From NCBI RefSeq assembly GCF_034351645.1, contig NZ_CP133782.1:3167001-3231000 (forward strand): a stretch of DNA of 64,000 nucleotides, read 5' to 3'. The notes below the pieces were generated by a model that was not told where the DNA came from, did no database searches, and saw only the letters and a list, made by a program, of their open reading frames with translations. This DNA is from Pseudomonas sp. DC1.2 (GTDB lineage: Bacteria > Pseudomonadota > Gammaproteobacteria > Pseudomonadales > Pseudomonadaceae). The position numbers were made by a program, and so were the translations under genes. Shown here in pieces: positions 1 to 10,128 of this stretch. Within the stretch, counting starts at the first letter, position 1. The number at the start of each line of letters is the position of its first letter.

Positions 1-530
1 TACGCCACTCCGCCGCCATGGCCGGGGGTATGCCAGGAATAGTTGGAGTCGGCGGTGTGTTGCACCAACGCTTTGAAGAACGGCGGCAGCAGACCATCCA
101 GATACTTGCGCGCCGCCCGCGCGACCTGGCGGGCAAGGAATGGCACCGTATCTTCGAAGAGGTACAAAATACCGCGCAGTTGGTTGAGTTCGGCCATCGC
201 GTCGGCCGGGGCGTTTTCCAGGGTCACCTGCTCGCCCAGGGCAAAAATCGGCAAATCCGGAGCGCGTACCCGCGCCAAGCCGATCAGCTCGGCCATGTTT
301 TGCAGTAAGTGAGAGTGGGCACCGGCATCCTCGGCCGCGATCAACATGCAGGAGAGGCCGTGATGGGTCGAGGCGACCAGTCGACCTTCGGTGTAATCCA
401 CCGCCGAGACGATGCTGAAGCCCTCCTGTTCCAGCTCCCGGGCAATGCCCCGCACGCGATCGCCGGCGACGGTATCTGCCTTGATGTCGCGATGGACGAT
501 AAGCACCGGAAATTTCAAATCTTTATACAT
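1..530 (-). CDS. ldcA: Orn/Lys/Arg decarboxylase, N-terminal part (cut by window edge)
   Basis: The reverse strand reads open from an ATG at 530 to the window edge, giving about 176 residues that begin MYKDLKFPVLIVHRD. This is the N-terminal 'wing' (response-regulator-like) domain of pyridoxal-phosphate basic amino acid decarboxylases, followed by the start of the major domain. The last visible residues include the motif YSWHTPGHGGG, where substrate and cofactor contacts begin in this family. Position next to dnaQ and rnhA matches the lysine decarboxylase locus of P. aeruginosa (PA1818, ldcA); the symbol rests on that synteny. The PLP lysine lies outside the window, so substrate choice cannot be read here. 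Confidence 0.85.
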   Translation of the reverse strand, partial: MYKDLKFPVLIVHRDIKADTVAGDRVRGIARELEQEGFSIVSAVDYTEGRLVASTHHGLSCMLIAAEDAGAHSHLLQNMAELIGLARVRAPDLPIFALGEQVTLENAPADAMAELNQLRGILYLFEDTVPFLARQVARAARKYLDGLLPPFFKALVQHTADSNYSWHTPGHGGGVA

Positions 531-682
531 AAGGCTCAGCGTCCTGAGGCGGCAGACCGTGGCCTGCCAATACACTCAGGGTAGAGGGTTGATGCGAATG
601 TGGCGAGCGCGGACGCCCCGAAACGGGTCGGACGGCGCACCACCCTGTGGCCAGCCGCGCTACCACTTACTCAGGTTGCGGA

Positions 683-1441
683 TTACGCCTGAGCCTTCGC
701 ATCAACCAACTGCTGCCACAACGACGGCGCACCGGCGGATTTGGCCACCGCCTCCAAGCGCGCGATATGCTGCGCCAGGTCATCTTCGCTGGCACGAATG
801 ATCCGAGTCGGTTGACGATCGGCTGGCAGGCGGCGAATTTCGGTGGCTGAATTGTCTGCACCTTCACCCGACCCATTACCGTCTGACGCATTACCGGCCA
901 GGGACAGGCTGGTCTGGCCACCGGTCATGGTCAGGTAAACGTCGGCAAGAATCTCGGAGTCGAGCAAGGCGCCGTGCAGCTCACGCCCGGAGTTGTCGAC
1001 GCCATAGCGCTTACACAATGCGTCGAGGCTGTTGCGCTGCCCAGGGTGACGTTCCCTGGCCATCATCAGCGTGTCAAGAATCGAGCAGTGCTGGGTGATA
1101 TCAGCGAGATCCTGCCGACCCATAAGGGCAAATTCGTTGTTGATGAAGCCAACGTCGAACGCTGCGTTATGGATGATCAGCTGCGCGCCCTTGATGAATT
1201 CAAAAAATTCATCGGCCACTTCGTTGAAACGCGGCTTACCCACCAGGAATTCATTAGTGATGCCATGGACACCGATGGCGCCTTCATCACTTTCGCGATC
1301 CGGTTGCAGGTAAACGTGAAAATGCCGGCCCGTCAGGCGCCGACCGATCAACTCGACACAACCGATTTCGATAATCCGGTGGCCGTCAGTCACCGGCATG
1401 CCGGTGGTTTCGGTATCGAGTACAACGGATCTGGTGGCCAT
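683..1441 (-). CDS. dnaQ: DNA polymerase III epsilon subunit (3'-5' proofreading exonuclease)
   Basis: 252 residues. It removes misincorporated bases as the proofreading subunit of the replicative polymerase core. All DEDDh exonuclease motifs are present: ExoI DTETTG with D9 and E11, ExoII HNAAFD with D96, and ExoIII with H156 and D161. The last 80 or so residues form the flexible tail that in this family carries the alpha-subunit contact. Length is near the usual 240-250. It lies downstream of rnhA on the same strand, separated by about 115 bp holding a REP-like palindrome. In enterobacteria the rnhA-dnaQ pair is divergent; here both genes run the same way. Confidence 0.97.
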   Translation of the reverse strand: MATRSVVLDTETTGMPVTDGHRIIEIGCVELIGRRLTGRHFHVYLQPDRESDEGAIGVHGITNEFLVGKPRFNEVADEFFEFIKGAQLIIHNAAFDVGFINNEFALMGRQDLADITQHCSILDTLMMARERHPGQRNSLDALCKRYGVDNSGRELHGALLDSEILADVYLTMTGGQTSLSLAGNASDGNGSGEGADNSATEIRRLPADRQPTRIIRASEDDLAQHIARLEAVAKSAGAPSLWQQLVDAKAQA

Positions 1442-1521
1442 CAGTGCTCAGCTCTCAACGGGTCAATCGTGTAAAAGTCGCGATGTTACCACGCTCACCG
1501 GTGTGCTCGCGAAGGCCGTGA

Positions 1522-1551
1522 GCGGATCGCGCCCACGCGGGAACGATCCGC
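1522..1551. repeat. REP-like palindrome between rnhA and dnaQ
   Basis: Perfect 8-bp arms GCGGATCG and CGATCCGC flank a core containing CCCACGCGGGAACG. The core resembles the palindromes at 54567-54597 and 55490-55526 (ATCGTTCCCACGC type), so all three look like one dispersed REP family. It lies wholly between two co-oriented genes and could also stabilise or end the rnhA message. Confidence 0.6.
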
Positions 1552-1557
1552 CTGAGG

Positions 1558-2010
1558 TCAATCCTGTTTGTACCCACGCACGTCATCAACCCCACGGTTA
1601 GCCAACTGGTCGGCCCGTTCGTTGCCGTGGTGGCCGATGTGCCCGCGAACCCATTTCCAGGTAACGTTGTGGCGGTTGACCTGTTCGTCCAGCAACTTCC
1701 AGAGATCGGCATTTTTAACCGGTTCTTTCGCTGCCGTTTTCCAGCCGCGCTTCTTCCAGTTGTCCATCCACTCGTTGATGCCCTTCATTACATACTGGGA
1801 GTCAGTCACCAGCAGCACGTCGCAGGAACGCTTGAGCTCTTCCAGGCCTTTGATCGCGCCCATCAATTCCATGCGATTGTTGGTCGTGTTGGCTTCGCCG
1901 CCCCAGAGTTCCTTTTCGATACCTTTGCACACCAGCAGTGCGCCCCAGCCGCCCGGGCCAGGGTTGCCTTTGCAGGCGCCATCGGTGAACAGTTCTACGC
2001 TATCGCTCAT
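1558..2010 (-). CDS. rnhA: Ribonuclease HI
   Basis: 150 residues. It cleaves the RNA strand of RNA-DNA hybrids, removing primers and R-loops. The active-site carboxylates fall at the same numbers as in the E. coli enzyme: D10, E48, D70 and D134, with the helper H124 in [14 protein letters not shown]. The basic protrusion ([16 protein letters not shown], about 84-100) that grips the hybrid is also present. It follows the methyltransferase gene on the same strand after a 90-bp gap and precedes dnaQ, as in P. aeruginosa PA1815-PA1816. Confidence 0.98.
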   Translation of the reverse strand: MSDSVELFTDGACKGNPGPGGWGALLVCKGIEKELWGGEANTTNNRMELMGAIKGLEELKRSCDVLLVTDSQYVMKGINEWMDNWKKRGWKTAAKEPVKNADLWKLLDEQVNRHNVTWKWVRGHIGHHGNERADQLANRGVDDVRGYKQD

Positions 2011-2100
2011 GCCAATCTATCCAGAAAATGCGGTGGCTCGCCGATCACAGACCGACGATGCCCTAGGCCGGGGCAATCCCGGCCGGGAAGTAAAGAGTGT

Positions 2101-2859
2101 TTACGGCTCGATGTTGCGACGATTGACCTTGGCCATCGGCAACGGAATCAGCTTGCCCATCGGTTCGCGTCTAGCCTGACGTACAGGCCGCAGGCCGACT
2201 ACGATCTTGCGCGCGACCAATAAATAGAAGCCGCCACCCGACAACTGCCATTCACCGGCCTTGCGCTCCCAACCGGCCAGACGGGCCTGCCATTTGGGCG
2301 ATGCAAGCGGCGGACGATAGCACCCGAAGCGGCGTTTCTCCAGCGCGAAACCCAGCAGGTTCAGCCAGTCGGAGACCCGAGAAGACGAGATGCAACGCGC
2401 CTGGCGCAAGGCATCGTTAGCGAACACATGGCGCAAACCCCAACTGCTCCAGGGGTTGATGCCGATGATCAACAAGTGCCCGCCGGGCCGGACACTGCTG
2501 GCGGCCTCACGCAACAAACCATGAGGCGACAGGCAGAAATCCAGCCCGTGCTGCATCACTACCACGTCGGCAGCATGCTCGCTCAGGGGCCAGGCCTGCT
2601 CTTCGCAGACAATTTCGACCCCGGGCAGCGGCGCGCCGAGCCGCACATTACGCTGCACCTGGGGTGCCGACGGCGGCGTCTGCGCCGATGGCCCGTAATG
2701 CACCAGATAGCCACCAAAGAACCGGCCCAGCTCGTCTTCGAGCATGCGTCGCTCTTCGTCCAACAGAAATTGCCCGATCGGTCCGGACAGCCATTCACGG
2801 GCCGCGCTGATCAGTGCCAGCCAGTCAGGGTCAGCTTGAGCGAACGCTTTATCGGTCAT
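2101..2859 (-). CDS. Class I SAM-dependent methyltransferase (PA1814 type)
   Basis: 252 residues from ATG 2859, which has a GGAG Shine-Dalgarno six bases upstream; an in-frame TTG at 2871 would add four residues but is less likely. The central part looks like a Methyltransf_11 fold: the segment around 90-108 ([18 protein letters not shown]) and the post-motif stretch around 116-137 ([18 protein letters not shown]) are typical. The classic glycine-rich SAM loop is weak. It is divergent from gloB, and the position equals PA1814. The substrate is unknown. Neighbour rnhA shares the strand and may share the transcript. Confidence 0.8.
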   Translation of the reverse strand: MTDKAFAQADPDWLALISAAREWLSGPIGQFLLDEERRMLEDELGRFFGGYLVHYGPSAQTPPSAPQVQRNVRLGAPLPGVEIVCEEQAWPLSEHAADVVVMQHGLDFCLSPHGLLREAASSVRPGGHLLIIGINPWSSWGLRHVFANDALRQARCISSSRVSDWLNLLGFALEKRRFGCYRPPLASPKWQARLAGWERKAGEWQLSGGGFYLLVARKIVVGLRPVRQARREPMGKLIPLPMAKVNRRNIEP

Positions 2860-2924
2860 TGCATTCTCCAACGCGCCAGGAAGTTCTAAGATGCGCCATT
2901 GTTTTCAGCTTGGCGAATCCGACG

Positions 2925-3692
2925 ATGATACAGATCAGTGCCCTGCCCGCCTTCACCGACAACTACATCTGGTTGTTGCAGGACCCTCACACCCAACGCT
3001 GCGCCGTGGTCGATCCAGGCGATGCCGCGCCGGTTCAGGCCTGGCTGACAGCGCATCCCGGTTGGGTCCTGAGCGATATCCTGATCACTCACCATCATCA
3101 TGATCACGTCGGTGGCGTCGAGGCGCTGAAAAAAGCTACGGATGCGACAGTCTACGGTCCGGCCAGCGAAAACATACCGGCCCGCGACGTTGCGCTCAAG
3201 GATAACGATCACCTCACCGTACTGGGCCGGAACTTCGATGTCTTTGCCGTTCCGGGCCACACGTTGGGGCACATTGCCTTTTATCACCACGGGCTGCTGT
3301 TCTGCGGCGACACCTTGTTCGCAGCCGGTTGCGGCCGCTTGTTCGAAGGCACGCCGGAGCAAATGCACACCTCGCTGACACGTCTTGCGGCTTTGCCCGA
3401 AGACACACTGATCTATTGCACTCACGAATACACCCTGAGCAATCTTAAGTTTGCCGTGGCAGTCGAACCGAACAACCCAGACACCGCCGAACGCCTGGTC
3501 AATGTGACGGCTCAGCGCGCAGCAGGGATCATGACGCTGCCGTCCACACTGTCCCTGGAAAAGCTGACCAATCCGTTTTTACGGACCGATGTAATATCTG
3601 TTAAAGAAAAAGTGGACGAACGGAATGGTCCCGAAAACCGGGCGCCGAGTGCGGTCTTTGCTGCCCTGCGGGCTTGGAAAGATAAGTTCTAA
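2925..3692 (+). CDS. gloB: Hydroxyacylglutathione hydrolase (glyoxalase II)
   Basis: 255 residues. It hydrolyses S-lactoylglutathione to lactate and glutathione in methylglyoxal detoxification. The dinuclear metal motif THHHHDH sits at 55-61 (H56, H58, D60, H61). Further metal ligands lie in the GHTLGH, CGDTLF and YCTHEYT segments. I take ATG 2925 ([10 protein letters not shown]) because the mature fold starts there; upstream in-frame codons would only add non-homologous residues. No strong Shine-Dalgarno precedes it. It is divergent from the methyltransferase gene with 65 bp between starts, so the two promoters must overlap. Confidence 0.95.
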   Translation: MIQISALPAFTDNYIWLLQDPHTQRCAVVDPGDAAPVQAWLTAHPGWVLSDILITHHHHDHVGGVEALKKATDATVYGPASENIPARDVALKDNDHLTVLGRNFDVFAVPGHTLGHIAFYHHGLLFCGDTLFAAGCGRLFEGTPEQMHTSLTRLAALPEDTLIYCTHEYTLSNLKFAVAVEPNNPDTAERLVNVTAQRAAGIMTLPSTLSLEKLTNPFLRTDVISVKEKVDERNGPENRAPSAVFAALRAWKDKF

Positions 3693-3726
3693 GCAAGCTA
3701 CCTATTGATACAAAAATTCTGAATGG

Positions 3727-3755
3727 TTGACCGCAGGGGGTGCGCTTTCTAGAAT
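3727..3755 (+). promoter_or_regulatory. Probable sigma-70 promoter of mltD
   Basis: TTGACC (3727-3732) and TAGAAT (3750-3755) are separated by exactly 17 bp and end 36 bp before the mltD start. Both boxes are close to consensus. This is the best-looking promoter in this part of the window. Confidence 0.6.
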
Positions 3756-3791
3756 CGCCCGACATTTTCGCCCGGAACTTACTTCCAGCCA

Positions 3792-5219
3792 ATGTCGTCA
3801 CCTATTCGTAAAGCCATCAATTCAGACGCATTGACCCGCTTGGCTCAAGCCATCGCGGTGGCTGTGTCCGCCACCCTGGCGGGCTGTTCAAGCCATGCAC
3901 CGCAAACCGATGCGGTACATGCACCGAATTTCGCCGCTCGGGCCAAGCAGAAGCCGATCTGGCTCAGCGAAAAACCAAGCCCGCAAGCACCGCAGGATGT
4001 GTGGGAGCGCATGCGCCAAGGCTTCCAGTTGCAGGACGGATTGGGCGTCAACCCCCGCATCGAGCAACAGCGTCTGTGGTTCGCCAGCAATCCATCCTTC
4101 CTCGAAAACGCCGGCGAGCGCGGCAGCCTGTACATCCACTACATCATCGAACGCCTTGAAGAACGCAACATGCCGCTCGAATTGGCGCTGCTGCCGGTGA
4201 TTGAAAGCGCCTATAACCCGATGGCCTATTCCCGGTCAGACGCGGTGGGTCTTTGGCAGTTCATTCCGTCCACCGGGCGTTACTACAACCTGCGTCAGAC
4301 CAGCGCCTATGATGGCCGTCGCGACATTACCGCTTCGACCATCGCGGCCATGGATTACCTGACACGCTTGCATGACATGTTCAACGGTGACTGGCTGCTG
4401 GCCCTGGCGGCCTACAACGCCGGCGAAGGCACCGTCAGCCGGGCCATCGAGCGCAACCAGAAGCTCGGCCTGCCGACCGATTACTGGAACCTGCCGCTGC
4501 CCGCCGAAACCCAGGCCTACGTGCCGAAGCTGCTGGCGTTGTCGCAAGTGGTGCTGTCGCCGGAAGCCTATGGCGTCAACCTCAACCCGATCGCCAACGA
4601 ACCGTACTTCCAGGTCGTCGAAATCAACCAGCGCATGGACCTCTCCAAAGTAGCCGCCGTGGGCAACATTGACGAAGACGAACTGTTCCAGCTCAACCCG
4701 GCGTTCAAGCAGCGCACCACCCTCGACGGCCCTCAGCATTTGCTGGTGCCGACATCCAAGGCGCAACTGCTGACGGCCAGCCTGTCGACCATGCGCCCCG
4801 AGGAACTGATCAGTAAACGCCCGCTCAAGCCGGTGTTCGACAGCCTCGACAGTCGTGAGCTGGCGAGCCTCAAGCGCGCTTACCGTGTTAAACGCGGCGA
4901 CAACCTTGGCACCATCGCCAAGGCTCACAACGTCGAGGTCAAGGACCTGCAGCACTGGAACAAACTCACCGGCAAGAACCTCAAGGTAGGTCAGACCCTG
5001 GTGATGCAGGACACCACTAAACGCAGCAATGGGCGCGCCAGCACCATAGTGGCGGCTAACAACAAAAAGCAGACCCAGTACAAGGTCAAGCAAGGTGACT
5101 CGCTGTACATGGTGGCCAAGCGTTTCAACGTAGAAATGCAGCACCTCAAGCGCTGGAACCCACGGGTTGGCCAAGCGTTGAAGCCGGGCCAGATGCTGAC
5201 GGTTTATTCGCCCCACTAA
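3792..5219 (+). CDS. mltD: Membrane-bound lytic murein transglycosylase D
   Basis: 475 residues. It is a lipoprotein that cleaves the beta-1,4 bond of peptidoglycan to give 1,6-anhydro products. The N-terminus has a hydrophobic signal ending in lipobox LAGC with Cys32. The SLT catalytic domain holds LLPVIESAYNP with catalytic Glu138, then AVGLWQFIPSTGRYY and later AAYNAGEG. Two LysM peptidoglycan-binding repeats close the protein: one opening YRVKRGDNLGTIA (about 356-400) and one opening YKVKQGDSLYMVA (about 430-474). It has its own promoter and terminator and appears monocistronic. The position after gloB matches PA1812. Confidence 0.97.
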   Translation: MSSPIRKAINSDALTRLAQAIAVAVSATLAGCSSHAPQTDAVHAPNFAARAKQKPIWLSEKPSPQAPQDVWERMRQGFQLQDGLGVNPRIEQQRLWFASNPSFLENAGERGSLYIHYIIERLEERNMPLELALLPVIESAYNPMAYSRSDAVGLWQFIPSTGRYYNLRQTSAYDGRRDITASTIAAMDYLTRLHDMFNGDWLLALAAYNAGEGTVSRAIERNQKLGLPTDYWNLPLPAETQAYVPKLLALSQVVLSPEAYGVNLNPIANEPYFQVVEINQRMDLSKVAAVGNIDEDELFQLNPAFKQRTTLDGPQHLLVPTSKAQLLTASLSTMRPEELISKRPLKPVFDSLDSRELASLKRAYRVKRGDNLGTIAKAHNVEVKDLQHWNKLTGKNLKVGQTLVMQDTTKRSNGRASTIVAANNKKQTQYKVKQGDSLYMVAKRFNVEMQHLKRWNPRVGQALKPGQMLTVYSPH

Positions 5220-5225
5220 AAACGA

Positions 5226-5252
5226 GCCCCTGACTTAGGCAGGGGTTTTTTA
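5226..5252 (+). terminator. Rho-independent terminator of mltD
   Basis: Stem CCCCTG/CAGGGG with a 7-base loop followed by six T, seven bases after the mltD stop codon. Confidence 0.85.
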
Positions 5253-5381
5253 CCAATGGTGGCCGCGGCTAGCCCACACCTGCGCAATTAGCGAAGCAAT
5301 AAGCGCCTGTCTTTTTCCTGTCGATACAAGCTGTTACTGTACGGCCCACAAAGTCCAAGCCTCCTGGATCGGATCTCTGAC

Positions 5382-7214
5382 TTGAAGTGTGCCCTCCTCC
5401 TGCTCCTGATCAGCCTGGCCTTGAGCCCTCCTGTAAGCGCGACGATCATCGAAAGCCATGGTTATGCGCAGTTCGGCACGCTCAAGTACCCGGCCAGATT
5501 TACCCACTTTGACTGGGTCAACCCGCAAGCGCCCAAGGGCGGTACGTTGCGGGTGATGGCGTTTGGCACCTTCGATACGCTCAACCCTTACACGTTCAAA
5601 GGCTCAAGCCCGGTTTCCACCCCTAACTTCCTGCAATACGGCATCAACGAGCTTAACGAGCCGCTGATGGTTGGCACCGGGCAGTACGCGCCGTCAGGTG
5701 ACGAGCCGACGTCGAGTTATGGGCTGATCGCTCAATCGGTTGAATACAGCGAGGATCGCAGTTGGGTGGTGTTCAATCTTCGGCCCGAAGCGCGCTTTCA
5801 CGATGGCACCCCGATTACCGCCTACGATGTCGCGTTTTCCTATCGATTGCTGCTCAAGGAAGGTCACCCGCAGTACCGCACCAACCTTCAGGAAGTGCAG
5901 CGAGTCGATATTTTGGGACCGCAACGGATCCGCTTCGTCTTCAAGCGCGCGGGTAATCCGCTGCTGATCCTGCGCCTTGGCGAGTTGCCGGTACTGCCGC
6001 AACATTACTGGCAAGGTCGTGACTTCAAGGCCACCACCTTCGAGCCGCCGCTGGGCAGCGGGCCGTACCGCATCACCTCGGTCAAGCCGGGGCGCCAGAT
6101 TATTTTCGAAAGGGTCAAGGACTACTGGGGCAAGGATCTGGCGGTCAATCGCGGCAAATACAACGTTGATCGCATGGAAGTGGAGTTCTACCGCGACAGC
6201 GATGTAGCCTTCGAAGCCTTCAAGGCAGGCGAGTTCGACATTTACATCGAACACCAGGCCAAAAACTGGGACAACGGCTACCACTTCCCCGCCGTGCGAC
6301 GTGGCGACGTGATCAAGGCGCAAATCCCGCATCAAATTCCGACCCAGAGCCAAGGCCTGTTCATGAACACCCGCCGCCCGACCTTCGCCGAGGTCAAGGT
6401 GCGCGAGGCCCTGGGGATGATGTTCGACTTCGAGTGGACTAACCGCACGCTGTTCAACGGTGCCTATCAGCGCACCAAGAGTTACTACCCCAACAGCGAG
6501 TTCGCCGCCACTGGACTGCCGGTGGGCCATGAATGGCTGATGCTCAAACCCTATCGAGAACAACTGCCTGCCAAGCTCTTCACCGAGCCCTTCAGCCTGC
6601 CGCAGACCGACGGCCGCGGCATTCCCAGGAAAACCTTGCGCAAGGCCTTGAGCCTGCTCAGCGAGGCGGGATGGAAGCTCAACAATCAGCGGTTAGAAAA
6701 CACCCAAGGCCAGCCGCTGCGATTTGAAATCCTGCTGGTCAACCCCAGCCTGGAACGCATCCTTCAGCCCTACGTCGAGAACCTCGCCAGCATCGGCATC
6801 GATGCCCGGTTGCGCACTGTAGATCGCGCGCAGTACAAACAGCGCCTGGATCAGTTCGATTTCGACATGATCCTGATGACTCTCAACCAGACCCTCAGCC
6901 CCGGCCTGGAGCAGTGGCAGTATTTTCATTCCAGCCAGGCCGGGGTCAAGGGCAGCAAAAACTACGCCGGTATTGCCAACCCGGTGATAGACCGTTTGCT
7001 CGACCAATTGCTCGCCGCCCAGACCCGCGATGAACAGGTCGCCGCCGGCAAGGCCCTGGACCGGGTACTGCTGTGGCAGCACTACAGCATTCCCAACTGG
7101 GACCTCAATTATCATCGTCTGGCCTACCGCAATCGGTTCGCCTTCGTCACTACGCCGCCCTACACCCTGGGCTTAAGCGCCTGGTGGCTAAAATCTTCGG
7201 AGAAAGATCAATGA
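5382..7214 (+). CDS. nppA1: Peptide ABC transporter substrate-binding protein 1 (Npp/YejA type)
   Basis: 610 residues. It is the periplasmic binding protein of a peptide transporter whose P. aeruginosa equivalent (PA1807-PA1811, NppA1A2BCD) takes up peptidyl-nucleoside antibiotics; E. coli YejA handles microcin C. The start is TTG 5382: no in-frame ATG lies nearby, and the product begins with a clean Sec signal (MKCALLLLLISLALSPPVSA). The family-5 solute-binding fold is shown by DWVNPQAPKGGTLRV, LRPEARFHDGTPITAYDV and PPLGSGPYRITSV. Its stop overlaps the next start in an ATGA. The rare TTG start may lower its output relative to the second binding protein. Confidence 0.92.
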   Translation: MKCALLLLLISLALSPPVSATIIESHGYAQFGTLKYPARFTHFDWVNPQAPKGGTLRVMAFGTFDTLNPYTFKGSSPVSTPNFLQYGINELNEPLMVGTGQYAPSGDEPTSSYGLIAQSVEYSEDRSWVVFNLRPEARFHDGTPITAYDVAFSYRLLLKEGHPQYRTNLQEVQRVDILGPQRIRFVFKRAGNPLLILRLGELPVLPQHYWQGRDFKATTFEPPLGSGPYRITSVKPGRQIIFERVKDYWGKDLAVNRGKYNVDRMEVEFYRDSDVAFEAFKAGEFDIYIEHQAKNWDNGYHFPAVRRGDVIKAQIPHQIPTQSQGLFMNTRRPTFAEVKVREALGMMFDFEWTNRTLFNGAYQRTKSYYPNSEFAATGLPVGHEWLMLKPYREQLPAKLFTEPFSLPQTDGRGIPRKTLRKALSLLSEAGWKLNNQRLENTQGQPLRFEILLVNPSLERILQPYVENLASIGIDARLRTVDRAQYKQRLDQFDFDMILMTLNQTLSPGLEQWQYFHSSQAGVKGSKNYAGIANPVIDRLLDQLLAAQTRDEQVAAGKALDRVLLWQHYSIPNWDLNYHRLAYRNRFAFVTTPPYTLGLSAWWLKSSEKDQ

Positions 7215-9049
7215 AGCCCTTATGCGCCCTGCTACAGGCCAGCGCTCTGCTATTCGCCGGGCTAGCTTGCGCCGCCCCGCAACATGCCCTGACCCTGTAC
7301 AACGAGCCGCCCAAATACCCGGCCGATTTCAAACATTTCGATTACGTCAACCCTGACGCGCCCAAGGGCGGGATCTTCCGTCAGGCCGGTTTCGGCGGTT
7401 TCGATAGCCTCAACCCCTTCATCAGCAAGGGCGTAGCGGCCGACGACATCGGCATGGTCTACGACACCCTGGCCAAACAGAGCCTGGACGAGCCGTTCAC
7501 CGAGTACGGCCTGATCGCCAGCAAGATCGAAAAAGCCCCGGACAATCGCTGGGTGCGCTTCTACCTGCGCCCCGAAGCCCGCTTTAACGACGGCCATCCG
7601 GTGCGCGCCGAAGACGTGGTGTTCAGTTTCCAGACCCTGATCAAAGAGGGCGCCCCGCTCTACCGTGCCTACTACAGCGATGTGGAAGAAGTGATCGCTG
7701 AAGACCCGCTCACCGTGCTCTTCAAGTTCAAGCACGACAACAATCGTGAGCTGCCATTGATCCTCGGCCAGTTGCCGGTATTGCCCAAACACTGGTGGGC
7801 CACCCGCGATTTTAATAAAGGCAATCTGGAAAAGCCTCTGGGCAGTGGCCCCTACCAGGTCAGCGAAGTAAAAGCCGGGCGGTCGGTGCGCTATGAGCGC
7901 GTCAAGGACTATTGGGGCAAGGACCTGGCGGTCAACCGTGGTTTCTACAACTTCGACGTCATGACCACCGACTACTACCGCGACAACACAGTAGCCCTCG
8001 AAGCCCTCAAGGCCGGGCAATTTGATTACTGGCTGGAAATGACCGCGAAGAACTGGGCCAACGCCTACAACACTCCGGCCGTGACCGAAGGCCGGTTGAT
8101 CAAGGAACAAATTCCCAACGGTAATCCCACCGGCATGCAGGGCTTCGTGTTCAACCTGCGCCGCCCGGTGTTCCAGGATGTGCGGGTGCGCCAGGCCCTG
8201 ACCCTGTTGCTGGATTTCGAATGGACCAACAAGCAATTGTTCAACGGCGCCTACGCCCGCACACGCAGTTACTTCGAAAACTCGGAAATGGCCGCCACCG
8301 GTCTGCCGGACGCCGAGCAGCTGGCGATTCTCGACCCGTTCCGCAGCAAGCTCCCGGCCGAAGTGTTCAGCGAGGCGTTCCAGAACCCGACGACCGACGC
8401 CAGCGGCATGATTCGCACCCAGCAACGCCAGGCCTATCAATTGCTGCAAGAGGCCGGCTGGCGCATCGTCGACGACAAGATGGTCGACGCCAACGGAAAA
8501 CCGGTGACCCTTGAATTCCTGCTGGCCCAGACCGAATTCGAACGTGTGCTGTTGCCATTCAAGCGCAACCTCAGTGACTTGGGTATCGACCTGGTGATCC
8601 GTCGTGTAGACGTCTCGCAGTACATCAATCGCGTGCGCTCCAGGGACTTCGACATAATCGTCGGCAGCTTCCCGCAGTCCAATTCGCCGGGCAACGAACA
8701 ACGCGAGTTCTGGATGACTGCCGCCGCCGACAAACCCGGCAGCCGCAATTCCATGGGCCTGAAAGACCCCGTAGTGGACCAATTAGTCGAGCAACTGATC
8801 AACGCCGATTCACGCCAAAGCCTGGTGGCTCATGCACGAGCACTGGACCGCGTACTGCAATGGGGTTATTACGTGATCCCCAACTGGCACATCAAGACCT
8901 GGCGCGTGGCGTATTGGAACCACATCGGGCACCCGAAAACGCCACCCAAGTACGACGTCGGTATTGCCACTTGGTGGGTCAAGCCCAACGCGACACCGGC
9001 AATAGAAGTCGAAACCAAACTGCAAGCCGACCCTGCGGGCACGGAGTAA
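7211..9049 (+). CDS. nppA2: Peptide ABC transporter substrate-binding protein 2 (Npp/YejA type)
   Basis: 612 residues from ATG 7211, overlapping the nppA1 stop (ATGA). A Sec signal ([21 protein letters not shown]) leads to the mature start [13 protein letters not shown]. It is clearly a paralogue of the upstream gene: both share [14 protein letters not shown], [11 protein letters not shown] and LFNGAY(A/Q)RT(R/K)SY motifs along the whole length. The pair therefore arose by tandem duplication and has diverged strongly. Two binding proteins feeding one permease suggest different peptide specificities. The 3' tail (about the last 15 residues) is proline/threonine-rich and not shared. Confidence 0.93.
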   Translation: MKPLCALLQASALLFAGLACAAPQHALTLYNEPPKYPADFKHFDYVNPDAPKGGIFRQAGFGGFDSLNPFISKGVAADDIGMVYDTLAKQSLDEPFTEYGLIASKIEKAPDNRWVRFYLRPEARFNDGHPVRAEDVVFSFQTLIKEGAPLYRAYYSDVEEVIAEDPLTVLFKFKHDNNRELPLILGQLPVLPKHWWATRDFNKGNLEKPLGSGPYQVSEVKAGRSVRYERVKDYWGKDLAVNRGFYNFDVMTTDYYRDNTVALEALKAGQFDYWLEMTAKNWANAYNTPAVTEGRLIKEQIPNGNPTGMQGFVFNLRRPVFQDVRVRQALTLLLDFEWTNKQLFNGAYARTRSYFENSEMAATGLPDAEQLAILDPFRSKLPAEVFSEAFQNPTTDASGMIRTQQRQAYQLLQEAGWRIVDDKMVDANGKPVTLEFLLAQTEFERVLLPFKRNLSDLGIDLVIRRVDVSQYINRVRSRDFDIIVGSFPQSNSPGNEQREFWMTAAADKPGSRNSMGLKDPVVDQLVEQLINADSRQSLVAHARALDRVLQWGYYVIPNWHIKTWRVAYWNHIGHPKTPPKYDVGIATWWVKPNATPAIEVETKLQADPAGTE

Positions 9050-9053
9050 TCAG

Positions 9054-10127
9054 ATGCTGGCGTATATTTTTCGGCGACTGCTGCTGATCATCCCGACCTT
9101 GTTTGGCATTCTGCTGATCAACTTCGTGATCATCCAGGCCGCTCCCGGTGGCCCCGTAGAACAGATGATCGCCAAGCTCGAAGGCTTTGAAGGCGCCACC
9201 AGCCGCATCGCCGGTGGGGGCGCCGAAGTGTCGGTGGCCGGTTCTGCCTACCGCGGCGCCCAAGGCCTGGATCCGGCGCTGGTCAAAGAAATCGAGCACA
9301 TGTACGGCTTCGATAAATCGGCGCCGGAACGCTTGTGGATCATGATCAAGAACTACGCGACCCTGGATTTCGGCGACAGCTTCTTCCGCGATGCCAAAGT
9401 CATCGACCTGATCAAGGAAAAGATGCCGGTGTCGATCTCCCTCGGGTTGTGGAGCACGCTGATCATGTACCTGGTGTCGATCCCGCTGGGGATCGCCAAA
9501 GCCACACGCCACGGCAGCCATTTCGACGTCTGGACCAGTTCGGCGATCATCGTCGGGTATGCAATTCCGGCGTTTCTGTTTGCCATCCTGCTGATCGTGG
9601 TATTTGCCGGCGGCAGTTACTTTGACTGGTTTCCGCTGCGAGGCCTGACGTCGAACAACTTCGCCGAGCTGAGCATGGGCGGCAAAATTCTCGATTACTT
9701 CTGGCACCTCGCACTGCCGGTGACCGCGTTGGTGATCGGTAACTTTGCGACCATGACCCTGCTGACCAAAAACAGCTTTCTCGATGAAATCAACAAGCAG
9801 TACGTGGTGACGGCCAAGGCCAAGGGTTTGACCCAACACCGGGTGCTTTACGGTCATGTGTTTCGTAACGCCATGCTGCTGGTGATCGCCGGGTTTCCGT
9901 CGGCGTTCATCGGGATTTTCTTTACTGGCTCCTTGCTGGTCGAGGTGATTTTCTCGCTCGACGGGCTCGGCCTCATGAGCTTTGAAGCGGCGATCAACCG
10001 CGATTATCCGGTGGTCTTCGGCACCTTGTTTATCTTCACGCTGCTGGGGCTGGTGGTGAAACTGATCGGCGACCTCACTTACACCCTGGTCGATCCACGC
10101 ATCGACTTCGAACACCGGGAGCATTGA
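9054..10127 (+). CDS. nppB: Peptide ABC transporter permease B (YejB type)
   Basis: 357 residues, starting four bases after the nppA2 stop. It is an inner-membrane permease of the DppB/OppB family. The N-terminal helix ([27 protein letters not shown]) is typical, followed by a periplasmic insertion of about 100 residues that marks the YejB subgroup. The cytoplasmic EAA loop appears around [20 protein letters not shown] and contacts the ATPase. It ends one base before the next permease gene. Confidence 0.94.
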   Translation: MLAYIFRRLLLIIPTLFGILLINFVIIQAAPGGPVEQMIAKLEGFEGATSRIAGGGAEVSVAGSAYRGAQGLDPALVKEIEHMYGFDKSAPERLWIMIKNYATLDFGDSFFRDAKVIDLIKEKMPVSISLGLWSTLIMYLVSIPLGIAKATRHGSHFDVWTSSAIIVGYAIPAFLFAILLIVVFAGGSYFDWFPLRGLTSNNFAELSMGGKILDYFWHLALPVTALVIGNFATMTLLTKNSFLDEINKQYVVTAKAKGLTQHRVLYGHVFRNAMLLVIAGFPSAFIGIFFTGSLLVEVIFSLDGLGLMSFEAAINRDYPVVFGTLFIFTLLGLVVKLIGDLTYTLVDPRIDFEHREH

Positions 10128-10128
10128 G

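Noticed and set aside
7262..8782. 506-codon open frame on the minus strand
   Set aside because: It is exactly antisense to nppA2, has no recognisable domains and is explained by high-GC codon bias in the real gene.
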